From Priapulus caudatus (taxonomy: Eukaryota; Priapulida; Priapulimorpha; Priapulimorphida; Priapulidae), in contig NW_014577447.1 of the NCBI RefSeq assembly GCF_000485595.1, positions 34,457 through 55,501 of the forward strand: a stretch of 21,045 bases of DNA, in the 5' to 3' direction. Below the pieces are notes generated by a model. It was given only the letters and a program-made list of their open reading frames with translations, made no database searches and was not told the DNA's origin. This document shows positions 1 to 9,553 of the stretch, in pieces. Position 1 is the first letter of the stretch; each line of letters opens with the position of its first letter. Made by a program: the position numbers and the translations under genes.

Positions 1-99
1 ATCTGTCGTGGAGTTTGATTGAGCCCATGAGCGAGAGCGCCATCTGTCGTGGAGTTTGATTGAGCCCATGAGCGAGAGCGCCATCTGTCGTGGAGTTTG
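1..99. repeat. 41-bp minisatellite, about 2.4 copies
   Basis: Units begin at 1, 42 and 83; the first two are identical over 41 bp and the third breaks off after about 17 bp. Each full unit contains AGCGCCATCTGTCGTGG. The array is cut by the window edge, so the true copy number is unknown. A single related copy lies in the opposite orientation near 9499-9527. Confidence 0.9.
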
Positions 100-187
100 G
101 GCTGACCACAGGGTCAGCCAATTTACTGCACGGTTGAGCGCACCAGGCGCATGAATCTTCTATGTACATGTAAAGTAGTGCAACCCG

Positions 188-196
188 TATAAATAA
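188..196 (+). promoter_or_regulatory. TATA-box-like sequence
   Basis: TATAAATAA is followed by a GC-rich stretch and a pyrimidine-rich sequence about 30 bp downstream (CTTCGTC), the spacing expected of a core promoter. No gene starts downstream before the mobile element, so if it is functional it would belong to an old repeat. Weak evidence, from sequence match alone. Confidence 0.2.
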
Positions 197-227
197 GGGC
201 CCGCTGACCACAGCAAGGGACTTCGTC

Positions 228-270
228 CATAGATATAGAATACAAGAATATCTTGTATTCTATGTCTATG
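228..270. repeat. 43-bp hairpin flanked by 7-bp direct repeats
   Basis: Arms 228-247 and 251-270 pair over 20 bp with one mismatch around a 3-base ATA loop. CTTCGTC lies immediately before (221-227) and immediately after (271-277). A target-site-like duplication around a palindrome suggests a minute insertion, but chance or a local inversion-duplication is also possible. Confidence 0.7.
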
Positions 271-510
271 CTTCGTCTGCGTTCTGCGAAGCGGCACCGT
301 TATCGGAGCTGCTTATCCTGAACCTGTCGGAGTCTGAGTCGGAGCTGTTTACCCTGAGCTAGAACCACGACAGAGCCTGACTCGGTGAGTCGGAGACCTG
401 ACAGTACTGGCCGTACGTGTCGTGACCACGACTTTGAACGGGAGATGAGGCATGCACCGCTAGTCGGAGCTACCTATAGTGGAGAGACTGAGAGCCAAAA
501 ATTTAGCTCG

Positions 511-1492
511 ACCCCTCCCCATGCACTTTAGAACAAGGCAAATGAGGTATCGTTGGATTCGTTAGGATGTCTGCTTTATGAAAAACAATGTTTTACAGTC
601 AGATTCTAATTAAAACATGGCCAATTAACCCCTTTTTTGCAAAAACCCATAACAAATTTGAATTTTGGAATATCAGAATAATTGTTATTTTGGCACCTTA
701 AAAGACTAAAAACATGTTAATATCACATTAATTCCTTTCTGCTAAGGACACTCTCACATTATTTGGGGTTTTAACCCACTTCAATGGGGGTTTGGGCCCC
801 TTAATACCCCAAAATCGGGGGTTTTACCCCTTTTTGCCATTTTCCAATCCTAAGTTTTGATGCAGTACCACTCCCCCATATTATAACAAAACAAATCTGG
901 TCTCATTTGATTTGTAAGGATGTCAGCTGTATGAATATTGATGTTTGATTTGCATATTTTAATGCTAACATGGCCAATTAACCCCTTTTTTGCAAAAACC
1001 CATAACAAATTTGAATTTTGGAATATCAGAATAATTGTTATTTTGGCACCTTAAAAGACAGAAAACATGTTAATATCACATTAATTCTTTTTTGCTAAGG
1101 ACACTCACATTATTTGGGGTTTTAACCCACTTCAATGGGGTTTTGGGCCCCTTAATACCCCAAAATCGGGGGGTTTTACCCCTTTTTGCCATTTTCCAAT
1201 CCTAAGTTTTGATGCAGTACCCCTCCCCCATATTATAACAAAACAAATCTGGTCTCATTTGATTCGTAAGGATGTCAGCTGTATGAATATTGATGTTTAA
1301 TTTGCATATTTCAATGCTAACATGGCTGACCTTTTTTTGCAAAAACCCATATATATATTCCCGATATCTCATTTTGTTGTTACTTTATCACTTACAAGGT
1401 TGAAAACAAGTAAATGTCACATTTATTTCTTCCTGTCAAGGACACTGACACATTAATTAGGGATTAACCCTTTTCAGTTGGCTCCAAATAAC
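511..1492. repeat. Left inverted-repeat arm with tandem 353-bp units
   Basis: The arm is itself a tandem array. Matching CATGG junctions fall at 616, 969 and 1321 (spacing 353 and 352 bp). The outermost piece (511-615) is a diverged partial unit, two full units follow, and the innermost piece (1321-1492) is a diverged partial unit. Each full unit has a block of alternating G4 and C4 runs (for example 763-833) joined by short AT spacers. Confidence 0.9.
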
Positions 1493-2932
1493 TGGGGCTG
1501 TTCCCCCTTCAATGTTCAATGACGATGGTTCCATGAGGAAAACCAACAAATCCGATCTTGCCAAAAAGCTTGAAGCTAACACGGATAAAATTCTTGTCCT
1601 TCCTCATCAGAATACCACGACGTCATCACAGTCTGCTGCATAATTCATTGATGGCATGGCAATGTGTCAGGCCCTAAATGAGAATCATTTCAAGACGTTC
1701 AACGAACTTGGAAAGGTGGTTCTGAAACGAACTGTGCGTCTTCTGAAGAACAGTGACATGAATCCATCCATTGACGTTGTGACATTGGTCTTTGACCGGT
1801 ACGATAGGAAACATTCAATAAAATCAACTGAGCGACACAGGCGATGAATGATGAATTTCGGACTCAACTACCAGATCCAAGGTAACAGGGATGTTCCGAA
1901 CTACCGGAACTTCCTCAAGTCCAATGCCAACAAGGCTAGTCTCGCTTCATTTATCTGTCAGTATATCTGCGACAATGGACAAGATATCCTGCCTGCAGAG
2001 AAATGGGTAGTACTGGCAGGTGGATTTGAAGATGGAGAAGTCGTCAAAGTTCTGAATGAAGTGGGTGTGTCCAGTCTTGAGGGGTTGTACAGCACACAAG
2101 AGGAAGCGGATACTCGCCTGGTATTACACGCAATAACGTTGTCGAGAGGCCATCCACGGATTATCATTCGCTGTGACGACACAGATGTTCTGGTGTTGCT
2201 GATATATTACTGGAGCAAGGGAGCGCTGGCCGATAAAGTGTATATGCATGCTGGACACTCAGGGACGTTTGTCACAAAGGAACGATTCATACCTGTACAC
2301 CACATCAGTACCAAACTTGGCAAAGCAGCATGCACGTCCTTACCGGCTGCGCATGCTCTGTCGGGATGTGACACGACAAGTGCTCTATACAAACTTGGAA
2401 AACGAATGGCTTATTCAGCTCTCACCAAAAATGCAGAGGCCTTACAGAGTCTGGAATCATTCCAGGATGTGCCTACTTTTTTAGATACTGCAAGGCGATT
2501 TGTTCTCTTCATGCATGGTAAAAAATCAGTTCACTCAATGAGCTTCGTTTCGTACTCGCCACAACCACTGACAAGCCTGCATCAATAGTGCCGCCGACAG
2601 AGGATACATTCGCACAACATGTATTGCGTGCCCAATACCAAGTTGCAGTGTGGTGTCAGAGTCACGTCGCAAAACCTGTGAACATGGACCCAGTTGGCCA
2701 TGGTTGGCATGTAAATGCAAAAGGTGAACTCTGTCCAACATTGTACCGGAATGAATCGGCACCAGCTGAGGTTAGAGACATAACTCATTTGTACTGCACA
2801 GACAAAGATTGTCGTGGACAGAAATGCCAGTGTGTCATTGCTGGATTTGAGTGCATTGACATTTGTACCTGTGGTGGAGAATGTGAGAATCAGCGCGAGA
2901 TAAGTGAGGTTGAAAATACAGATGAAGTCTGA
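1461..2932 (+). pseudogene. Decayed FEN1/PIN-like nuclease gene with cysteine-rich tail
   Basis: I recognise the product as a family of uncharacterised metazoan proteins with a FEN1/XPG-like PIN fold; the function is not established. Reading + frame 0 from about 1461, the acidic motifs come in the FEN1 order: FIDGMAM (1644-1664), VFDRYD (around 1791), EEADTR (around 2100), DDTDV (around 2175) and GCDTTS (around 2366). An LGKR-type turn follows the last, like the helix-three-turn-helix that follows the last Asp of FEN1. After a frame change the C-terminal part (to the TGA at 2930) has a PPTEDTFAQHVLRAQYQVAVW block, then eight cysteines spaced like a CXC zinc domain. There are three lesions: TAA at 1641, TGA at 1845 and a one-base frame change near the A6 run at 2520-2525. 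The N-terminus looks truncated against the inverted repeat. ATG 1512 is one possible start. Confidence 0.75.
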
Positions 2933-2994
2933 GGTGATACGGACATGACGGTGTAAAAGGCAGTATGTTCAAACACTAACAATATTTTCAAGGG

Positions 2995-3970
2995 GTTATT
3001 TGGAGCCAACTGAAGAGGGTTAATTCCTAATTAATGTGTCAGTGTCCTTGACAGGAAGAAAACAATGTGACATTTACTTGTTTTCAACCTTGTAAGTGAT
3101 AAAGTAACAACAAACACATCCTGATTTTATGTTTTTTTTTGCAAATAGGGGGTTAATTGGCCATGTTAGCATTAAAATATGCAAATCAAACATCAATATT
3201 CATACAGCTGACATCCTTACGAATCAAATGAGACCAGATTTGTTTTGTTATAGTATGGGGAAAGGGTACTGCATCCAAACTTTGGATTGGAAAATGGCAA
3301 AAGGGGTAAAAACCCCCGATTTTGGGGTATTAAGGGGCCCAAAACCCCATTGAAGTGGGTTAAAACCCCAAATAATGTGAGAGTGTCCTTAGCAGAAAGG
3401 AATTAATGTAATATTAACATGTTTTCAGTCTTTTAAGGTGCCAAAATTACAATTATTCTGATATTTCAAAATTCACATTTTTTATGGGTTTTTGCAAAAA
3501 ATGGGTTAATTGGCCATGTTAGCATTAAAATATGCAAATCAAACATCAATATTCATACAGCTGACATCCTTACGAATCAATTGAAACCAGGTATGTTTTG
3601 TTATTATATGGGGGAGGGGTACTGCATCAAAACCTAGGATTGGAAAATGGCAAAAAGGGGTAAAACCCCCGATTTTGGGGTATTAAGGGGCCCAAAACCC
3701 CATTGAAGTGGGTTAAAACCCCAAATAATATAAGTGTCCTTAGCAGAAAGGAATTAATGTGATATTAGCATGTTTTCAGTCTTTTAAGGTGCCAAAATAA
3801 CAATTATTCTGATATTCCAAAATTTTCATTTTTTATGGGTTTTTGCAAAAAAGGGGTTAATTGGCCATGTTTTAATTAGAATCTGACTGTAAAACATTGT
3901 TTTTCATAAAGCAGACATCCTAACGAATCCAACGATACCTTATTTGCCTTGTTCTAAAGTGGGGAGGGGT
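2995..3970. repeat. Right inverted-repeat arm
   Basis: Reverse complement of the left arm with scattered substitutions. CCATG junctions at 3161, 3514 and 3865 (spacing 353 and 351 bp) mirror the tandem units of the left arm. The outer end carries the AAGGCAAATAAGGTATCG block seen at the left outer end with one change. The gap from the pseudogene stop to this arm is only about 60 bp. Confidence 0.9.
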
Positions 3971-5550
3971 AACTCCTTAAATAAGGCCCTTTTTGGGCCC
4001 CGGTCGCTTCACTACTATCTTTCCGGACATTATAGTATGTGTAGTCAGTCTGAGTTTTAGACACGCACCCGAATGACGTGAGAATTTATATTCAGCATTC
4101 TACGTATATGTACTTCTGCACGTTGTTTTTAAAATAAATGTTTGACTGCCGTCAGACACGTTAAGCATCCAGCCTGTGGGTTGTTTCTTTGCCGTATAAC
4201 GTCGTATACAAAGGACCACGCAAACGTACACACCGGAGCCACGACAGACTCTCCGTAGTCGTAACACCAGTACGTCCCTCGGCCCTTTCCTAGGGGTTAG
4301 CGAGAAATATCCGGGAAACAAATAAATACCCTGCGCATCTACGCGCAGGGAAATGTCTGAGTGATGACCCCTAGGGTCACTACAATAGCATAACACATGC
4401 GAGATTGACCTACGGCTGGCATTAAAAAAACCAGTTTGCCTTTGTGTGAATAGGGCACGGTTTGCTTGCTAATTATATCGTGGATATTATACTGTTGAGG
4501 CAATAATTTTGTTGCAATACTGTGGTTTGAAAACAATTGTCAATGGTTTCAATAATATCATGTATATATACTGTTGAGGCAATATTTTAAAGAAAATAGG
4601 TTGAAAATGCTAACATCGTGTTAACATGAGAAACACAATGACCAGGGATTCAGTAATAAGACAATACGTGTTGATGTCTTTTATTTAGCACATTTTCAAC
4701 ACACATTTATTCCAAAGTATTTTGGCACCATATTATCAGAAGTAGTTAATAGGGATAATAGATTCCCTATTATCTACTTCTGATATTATGTGCATTCAAT
4801 ATCAGACAACTAAAACCATGTTGCATAAAATGCAGGAAAAGGGTAATAACTGCCATAGTAAAACTATACAAGTATATAATTGCGTAGTATGGGCAGTAAT
4901 GCTGGCTTGCTAAATGGTAATTTAGGAAACGCATTGATATTTAAAAAACCATCTATTATTTTTTAAATATTACTTATTGCCATAACAAATAATTGGGGGG
5001 GGGGGTTAAAAGGTTGTGAAATTTTGCACAATTACATACAATTTACACATTACCATCCAGTGGATATGTGATAGCAGTACGTCGCAAGACGTTGTGTGTG
5101 TTGGCGGTTTTTAACCTGGTAGAATAAATTGAGACTAGCTCTCTGTTCCAGTAGTTTAGTGTAGTGCAAGAGCGGAGTTTACGCTGAACGTTACAACATG
5201 CATATATGCACTGTAGTGTAAGAATATGTGTATCAGTATTCTATTCTGTGTTGTTCACGTGAAGAAGATGAATCGTTATAGAAATCTAGAACAAACCTAT
5301 CGGTGTCATTATATTAGAATATTATATATATTAGACTAAGGATAGCGTCGCTACACATGTATGAGTAGTGGGCGTTTCTTTTGCAAACGCCATGGGAACC
5401 TCTAGAGGAGCAGCGAGTTTAAATTTCCCAAGTACCATTGTCAAAGCGATAGTTAGTGCTGAAAATGTAATAATGTCTTTTTAGTCCGAGGCAGTTTCAG
5501 GTGTATCACGATATTTCATATCTTAACAACTGTTGACACGTTAATTGCAG
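3971..5550. other. Gene-free region upstream of the sulfotransferase gene
   Basis: No coding region is recognised. Visible are a perfect 8-bp hairpin CCCTGCGC / GCGCAGGG at 4330-4351, a 17-bp direct repeat ATACTGTTGAGGCAATA at 4489-4505 and 4568-4584 within a diverged 79-bp tandem duplication, a long hairpin at 4729-4790, and a run of 11 G at 4995-5005. The sulfotransferase promoter or a 5' non-coding exon may lie here, but I see no clear core promoter. Confidence 0.5.
4729..4790. repeat. 62-nt hairpin, precursor-microRNA-like
   Basis: Arms 4729-4755 and 4764-4790 pair over 27 bp with two mismatches around an 8-base loop. Size and shape resemble an animal pre-miRNA, but a tiny palindromic element would look the same. 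I do not recognise a known microRNA seed. Confidence 0.5.
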
Positions 5551-5593
5551 ATTCCGTGTACCTGGTCTCGGAACAGGCGGTACGGGACCAATC

Positions 5594-5700
5594 ATGAATC
5601 TGCTCACACTTCACTCCGTCTTCATCATCTTAACGTTGCTGATAGGTGTATTCGTCGTCTACATGACGTCGTCGTCGGCGATGGTTCCTTTGGTCACTGG
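5594..5700 (+). CDS. GAL3ST-like sulfotransferase, candidate exon 1 (membrane anchor)
   Basis: ATG 5594 opens a frame coding for a short lumen-facing type II anchor: a six-residue N-terminal tail (MNLLTL), then a hydrophobic segment at about residues 8-23 (VFIILTLLIGVFVVY). This is the architecture of Golgi sulfotransferases. The exon is preceded by a good acceptor (TTAATTGCAG at 5541-5550), so about 43 bases of 5' UTR precede the ATG. To join the catalytic exon in frame, the exon must end in phase 2; GG|GTCTGT at 5699-5704 fits, giving Gly36, but it is a weak donor. Without splicing the frame stops at 5738. The anchor role is inferred from position and hydrophobicity; a missing small exon or a different donor is possible. 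Confidence 0.55.
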
Positions 5701-7058
5701 GTCTGTACCGGCGCCTCACTGTTACACATGGCCGGAATAATAGAGATTTCGTAGGCGATTAGCAATTTTTTAATTCGTATATTCTCTACATTTATAGAAG
5801 GGCTGTCTATAATTATTTCAACGTATTTCTCAATTATTATTTTATTAAGCGCGCGTCATATTTCAACTCGTCTATTACCCCGTACAGACTACGAATTTGA
5901 TATGGTATTAAACTAGCGCGCGCCAGGCTCGCGCTAAATATTTGCAGTGTGTACACGCTATCCCGCTCCAAATACGCGCTGGCCCGCTCCAAATTTGCCC
6001 CGCAAATGAAGCAGGGCCAGGCCCGGGCTAACCTATTTCCAGAACAAAATTGTTCGCGTGGAAGTGTGCTTGCTCATATCGCGCGTACCTTACAGCTAAT
6101 AAAATTCAAGAATAAATAATTCATAAATTTCTTACATAACAAAGCAATTTTTTAGAGAGTGCATGCACGAAAAAACGTATAGCCCCATGTTGCTGCTACG
6201 TACATGGCCATTTCTTCTTCGATCTCTTTCGAGTTTTCTCTGTTTATTTCTGCGCGTGCCATCATGAGAAAATACAATTTTTTCTAATTTTTGTACATAT
6301 GTTCCTAAAACCTTCGTAGGCCAATTCTTCTCACGGCTGATTACCATCACATCGGGTGCTCCCTTTTGTTACCTATAGTATTGACTAGCTTGTAAACGCG
6401 AAGCGTTTTGGATCGCACCACTCGGAAAACTGCCGGGTATATTAACTATTGATTTAATTCAATCCAATTTTTACAAATCAGGGAGTGTCCTGTTATAGCG
6501 GGCAGCATAGACAGACTTGCTCGTCGTTTTTTTCCTGCGTAAAAACGATCAGGCACCGGTTGGTGGCGCAGCATGTCAGCTTTCAAGTGCCAGCCGCGAC
6601 ACCCCATCTAATACATATTTGTGAATGTGTGTCCTTTTGTCTGTTCTCGAAGCAAATCAATACGGAGCACACACGAAATATCAAAGCTGTTTAGTAAGGG
6701 TAGATTTTGGTGCTGAATGTCATGGGCACATTGGATTTGACCTCCGAGGTCATCTAAGCCAAAAAACGGGGAAAACGGACAAATATACTGACCCCTGCAT
6801 CAGCAATAAACGCGCCCCTGCAGCAACAGGATTCAAGTCAAAACTGGATTCAGCTGGCACTGACTTGCTTTACTGTTACTAAAGATACAGTAGATAAATA
6901 AATAAATAGATACATAAATAGATAGAGAGATAGATAGATAGATACATACATAAATACATAGATAGATAGATAGATAGATATATAGATAGATACATAGATA
7001 CATAGATACATAGATACATAGATACATAGATACATAGATAGATAGATAGATAGATAAT

Positions 7059-7152
<94 letters not shown>

Positions 7153-7447
7153 TATAGATATTTTTTGGGTATTTTTTTTTTCAATAGATATATAGATAGA
7201 TATATATATATATATAGATAGATAGATAGATAGATAGATATATAGATATTTTTTGGGTATTTTTTTTTTCAATCAAGTGGTCACCAACTGAGCGCTTCAT
7301 TTCCCGGGCAACGCTGGGTGTCTTGCTAGTCTTAAAATAAAGCCGACGAGTCAATATGAGACATACATCAGACATTTATCAGTTAACAAGCGATGCGCAA
7401 AATGCCATCGTCGTTCCCGTTCTAACGTCCAACTGTTGCTCTCGCAG
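5701..7447 (+). other. Probable intron 1 of the sulfotransferase gene
   Basis: It runs from the weak GTCTGT donor at 5701 to a strong acceptor at 7438-7447 (GTTGCTCTCGCAG context) with a branch-like CTAAC about 25 bases upstream. It contains the GATA-type microsatellite. The rest is AT-rich and shows no recognised gene. Confidence 0.5.
6892..7273. repeat. GATA/TAGA microsatellite with an 88-bp duplicated block
   Basis: Long runs of (GATA)n, with GATACATA variants at 6930-7040 and nearly pure GATA at 7040-7150. A block containing ATATTTTTTGGGTATTTTT occurs twice, at about 7159 and 7247, 88 bp apart, so the array has also expanded by a larger duplication. Confidence 0.95.
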
Positions 7448-8501
7448 GTCGTGGCTTCGCCCGTCGGTCGGGGTACGGCGCTTGCACGGTGACAACGCGA
7501 GTGCCGCTAGCGAGCCGGCGAATTCCGCGAACGCCTGCAAACCGGTGAACGACGTCTATTTTCTGAAGACGCACAAGTGCGCGAGCAGCACTGTACAGAA
7601 CCTATTCATGCGCTACGGCAACGTCCGCAACCTGACGTTCGTGCTGCCCTACGACGGCAACTTCTTCGGGTACCCGGGGCGCTTCGAGCGCGAGAAGATG
7701 GTGCCGCACCCTAGCGGCGTCTACAACATCTTCTGCCATCACGCGCGCTACAACGAGACGCAGATTCGCTCCCTCATTCCGCGCGCCATCTTTGTTTCCA
7801 TCGTGCGCCGCCCGGCGGAGTTGCTCGAGTCCCTTTACTCGTTCTTTCACTACGAGAAACGCTACGGCGTAGACTTCGACACGTTCCTGCGAAACCCGAA
7901 GGCACACGACCGAGGATTGCCCGAGGTCGGTCCGCCGGCACGAAACTCCATGCTGTTCGACTTCGGACTGGATCTAGAGAATAGCGAGAACGCCGGCGTG
8001 GTAGACGCGAAGATCGCAGCGATCCTCGACCAGTTCGTGTTGATCATGATCGTGGAGAGATTCAACGAGTCGCTCGTGCTGCTGCGCGAGCTGCTCTGCT
8101 GGTCGTGGCACGACGTCGTCGTCTTCGAGCTGAACGCACGCATAGAGAACTCTCGGCTGACGCGCCGGCAGGTGGCGCTCGCCGACGCGTGGAGCTGGGC
8201 CGACGCGCGTCTGTACGACGCTTGTTTACGCGCCTTCGAGGAGAACGTGCGTCGCTATGGCGCCGAGAGGATGCGGCGTGATGTCATCACGCTGAAACGT
8301 CACGTGGCGCGTGCGTACGACCGCTGCGTCGGCGACGTGGTCACTGAGCGGGAGACCGGCGAGCAGCAACCACGCACGGACGTATTCTACTTCAAACTGA
8401 AGAGCAACGACAGCGCGTGTGTTGACCTCACCAAACACGAGCTTGCTTTCACGATCCAGCTGAAGCGTAAACTCTGGCCCGGGAGGAAATTTATACGTTA
8501 A
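7448..8501 (+). CDS. Galactose-3-O-sulfotransferase family, catalytic exon
   Basis: This exon encodes residues 37-386 of a GAL3ST-family enzyme (galactosylceramide sulfotransferase and relatives). These transfer sulfate from PAPS to the 3-OH of galactose on glycolipids or glycans in the Golgi lumen. The 5'-phosphosulfate loop is FLKTHKCASST at about 74-84. The 3'-phosphate segment is FVSIVRRPAELLESLYSFF at about 151-169. The NIFCHHARY stretch (about 129-137) carries a family-conserved His. FNESLVLLRELLCW (about 241-254) is a family signature. Four N-glycosylation sequons occur (about 52, 97, 138, 242). Total length of 386 matches the 400-residue class. The acceptor at 7447 starts the exon one base before TCG. 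The frame is open upstream to 7356, but that part is intron-like. The exon is GC-rich with strong third-position G/C, unlike its AT-rich flanks. Which GAL3ST subtype it is cannot be told. Confidence 0.9.
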
Positions 8502-9498
8502 TCTACTATCTATGTTATTTATACGTTATGCGCATGATTATATTTTATATAAAAATCGATTATGTCACGTGTTTTCTTCTCAAGCATAGCTTGTAAATTA
8601 ATTACATCAATTATAAATATAAATCTTGATTTAATTATTTTTATATAATCGGCAAAAAGACAACTCCATTCCAATTTTCATTTTCGTGTAATATTCTTTT
8701 ACACGATATTTTCTTAATATAATTGATAAAAATTATCATATAAAAATGTATACTTGAAATTAGTAGGTAAGAAACATTTATCTATTATCTATTTACCGAC
8801 TGTTTAGGGGGGTTTTGTTTATTCTTAGTGAAGTTTTTTGGTTGTACGCTGTGTGTTGTAGCGCCGCGCCACCTGTAGATGCGCGGGAAACTGCTTTCTT
8901 TGTTAATGTTGTTCCTACAAATTCGCGTGTTGAACGAGTCGTGGACTCGTGGAACAAACGGTAATCGGTTTTTGGTTCAAACAGAAGAGTCAGTCCCTCA
9001 AATAGAGGTGAGTGAGAGATTAGATATTGTAGATCGAAGTAATCATGGCTGTCGTACGATTCTAAAGTTATCGTAGAGACTAAAATTGATATCGCATTTT
9101 TCAAAATGCAGAATTTTCAGTGACTTTGCCGCCGGTGTAAAGGTGTGTTTACCTGCCGATTATATTTGGTTTGAGATATCGTGATTAATGATAAAATAAG
9201 ACCTATAGGCTTACTCTGGTACTGTTTTGCATATGCTTTGAGGTTCGTGCAAGTGTTTTGTGGTCAGTTTGATGGCACAGAAGTGACTTTGGTAGTACAT
9301 GAATGGCTCACTCACTCGCGTCACTCTATGCGTGCCCCTGAATCGCCGAAGATTAGTGTCAACTGGTACTTGTCCATGTGTTTTGGTAAGTGCAGCAAGT
9401 CTTTCAAACTTTGTTTTTGACTCAGGCAGGTAGGCATAAAACGGGCGTAAAATCTAGGTTGGCCTCGACGCAGGTAACAAGAGCCTCCCATGACGCAA
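8502..9498. other. Sulfotransferase 3' region and gene-free DNA
   Basis: The first 280 bp are very AT-rich, as expected of a 3' UTR, but contain no canonical AATAAA; variants such as AATATA are present. From 8879 a short frame starting MRGKLLSLLMLFLQ runs to a strong GAG|GTGAGT donor at 9008, which could be a signal-peptide exon, but nothing downstream supports it. No other gene is recognised. Confidence 0.4.
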
Positions 9499-9553
9499 AC
9501 TCCACGACAGATGGCGTTCTCGCTCTGGCTTCGCTCTGGCTTCGCTCTGGCTC
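9499..9553. repeat. Inverted copy of the 41-bp repeat core plus an 11-bp tandem triplet
   Basis: Bases 9499-9527 are the reverse complement of the core of the minisatellite at 1-99 with one or two mismatches. Next to it CGCTCTGGCTT is repeated three times (9521-9553). The shared sequence shows this is a dispersed repeat family, not only a local satellite. Confidence 0.8.

Larger units (their letters stand above)
100..510. other. Gene-free flank of the large mobile element
   Basis: No coding region is recognised. The stretch has a short perfect hairpin at 103-122 (GGCTGACC / GGTCAGCC with a 4-base loop), a TATA-like box at 188-196, a 43-bp hairpin at 228-270, and several imperfect repeats of GAGTCGGAGCTG between 305 and 480. 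It looks like repeat-derived DNA, perhaps part of a retroelement promoter, but no family is identified. Confidence 0.5.
511..3970. mobile_element. Transposon-like element with about 980-bp inverted repeats and one nuclease gene
   Basis: Two long inverted arms (511-1492 and 2995-3970) enclose about 1.5 kb holding a single decayed gene for a FEN1/PIN-like protein. The outermost paired bases are ACCCCTCCCC on the left and GGGGAGGGGT on the right. No convincing target-site duplication is visible next to these ends, so the exact borders are provisional. No DDE transposase, reverse transcriptase or tyrosine recombinase reading frame is present. The arms are very similar to each other, suggesting a fairly recent insertion or ongoing conversion. 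I cannot assign it to a named superfamily; it may be a non-autonomous member, or a class in which the PIN-like protein takes part in mobility. Confidence 0.75.

Noticed and set aside
5545-5754. 69-codon + frame overlapping the candidate anchor exon
   Set aside because: The neighbouring frame from ATG 5594 has the hydrophobic anchor and fits the GAL3ST gene; this frame has no recognisable feature.
7356-7447. In-frame extension of the sulfotransferase reading frame upstream of 7448
   Set aside because: Base composition changes sharply at 7448, a good acceptor ends at 7447, and the extension has no anchor segment; family members need an N-terminal anchor.
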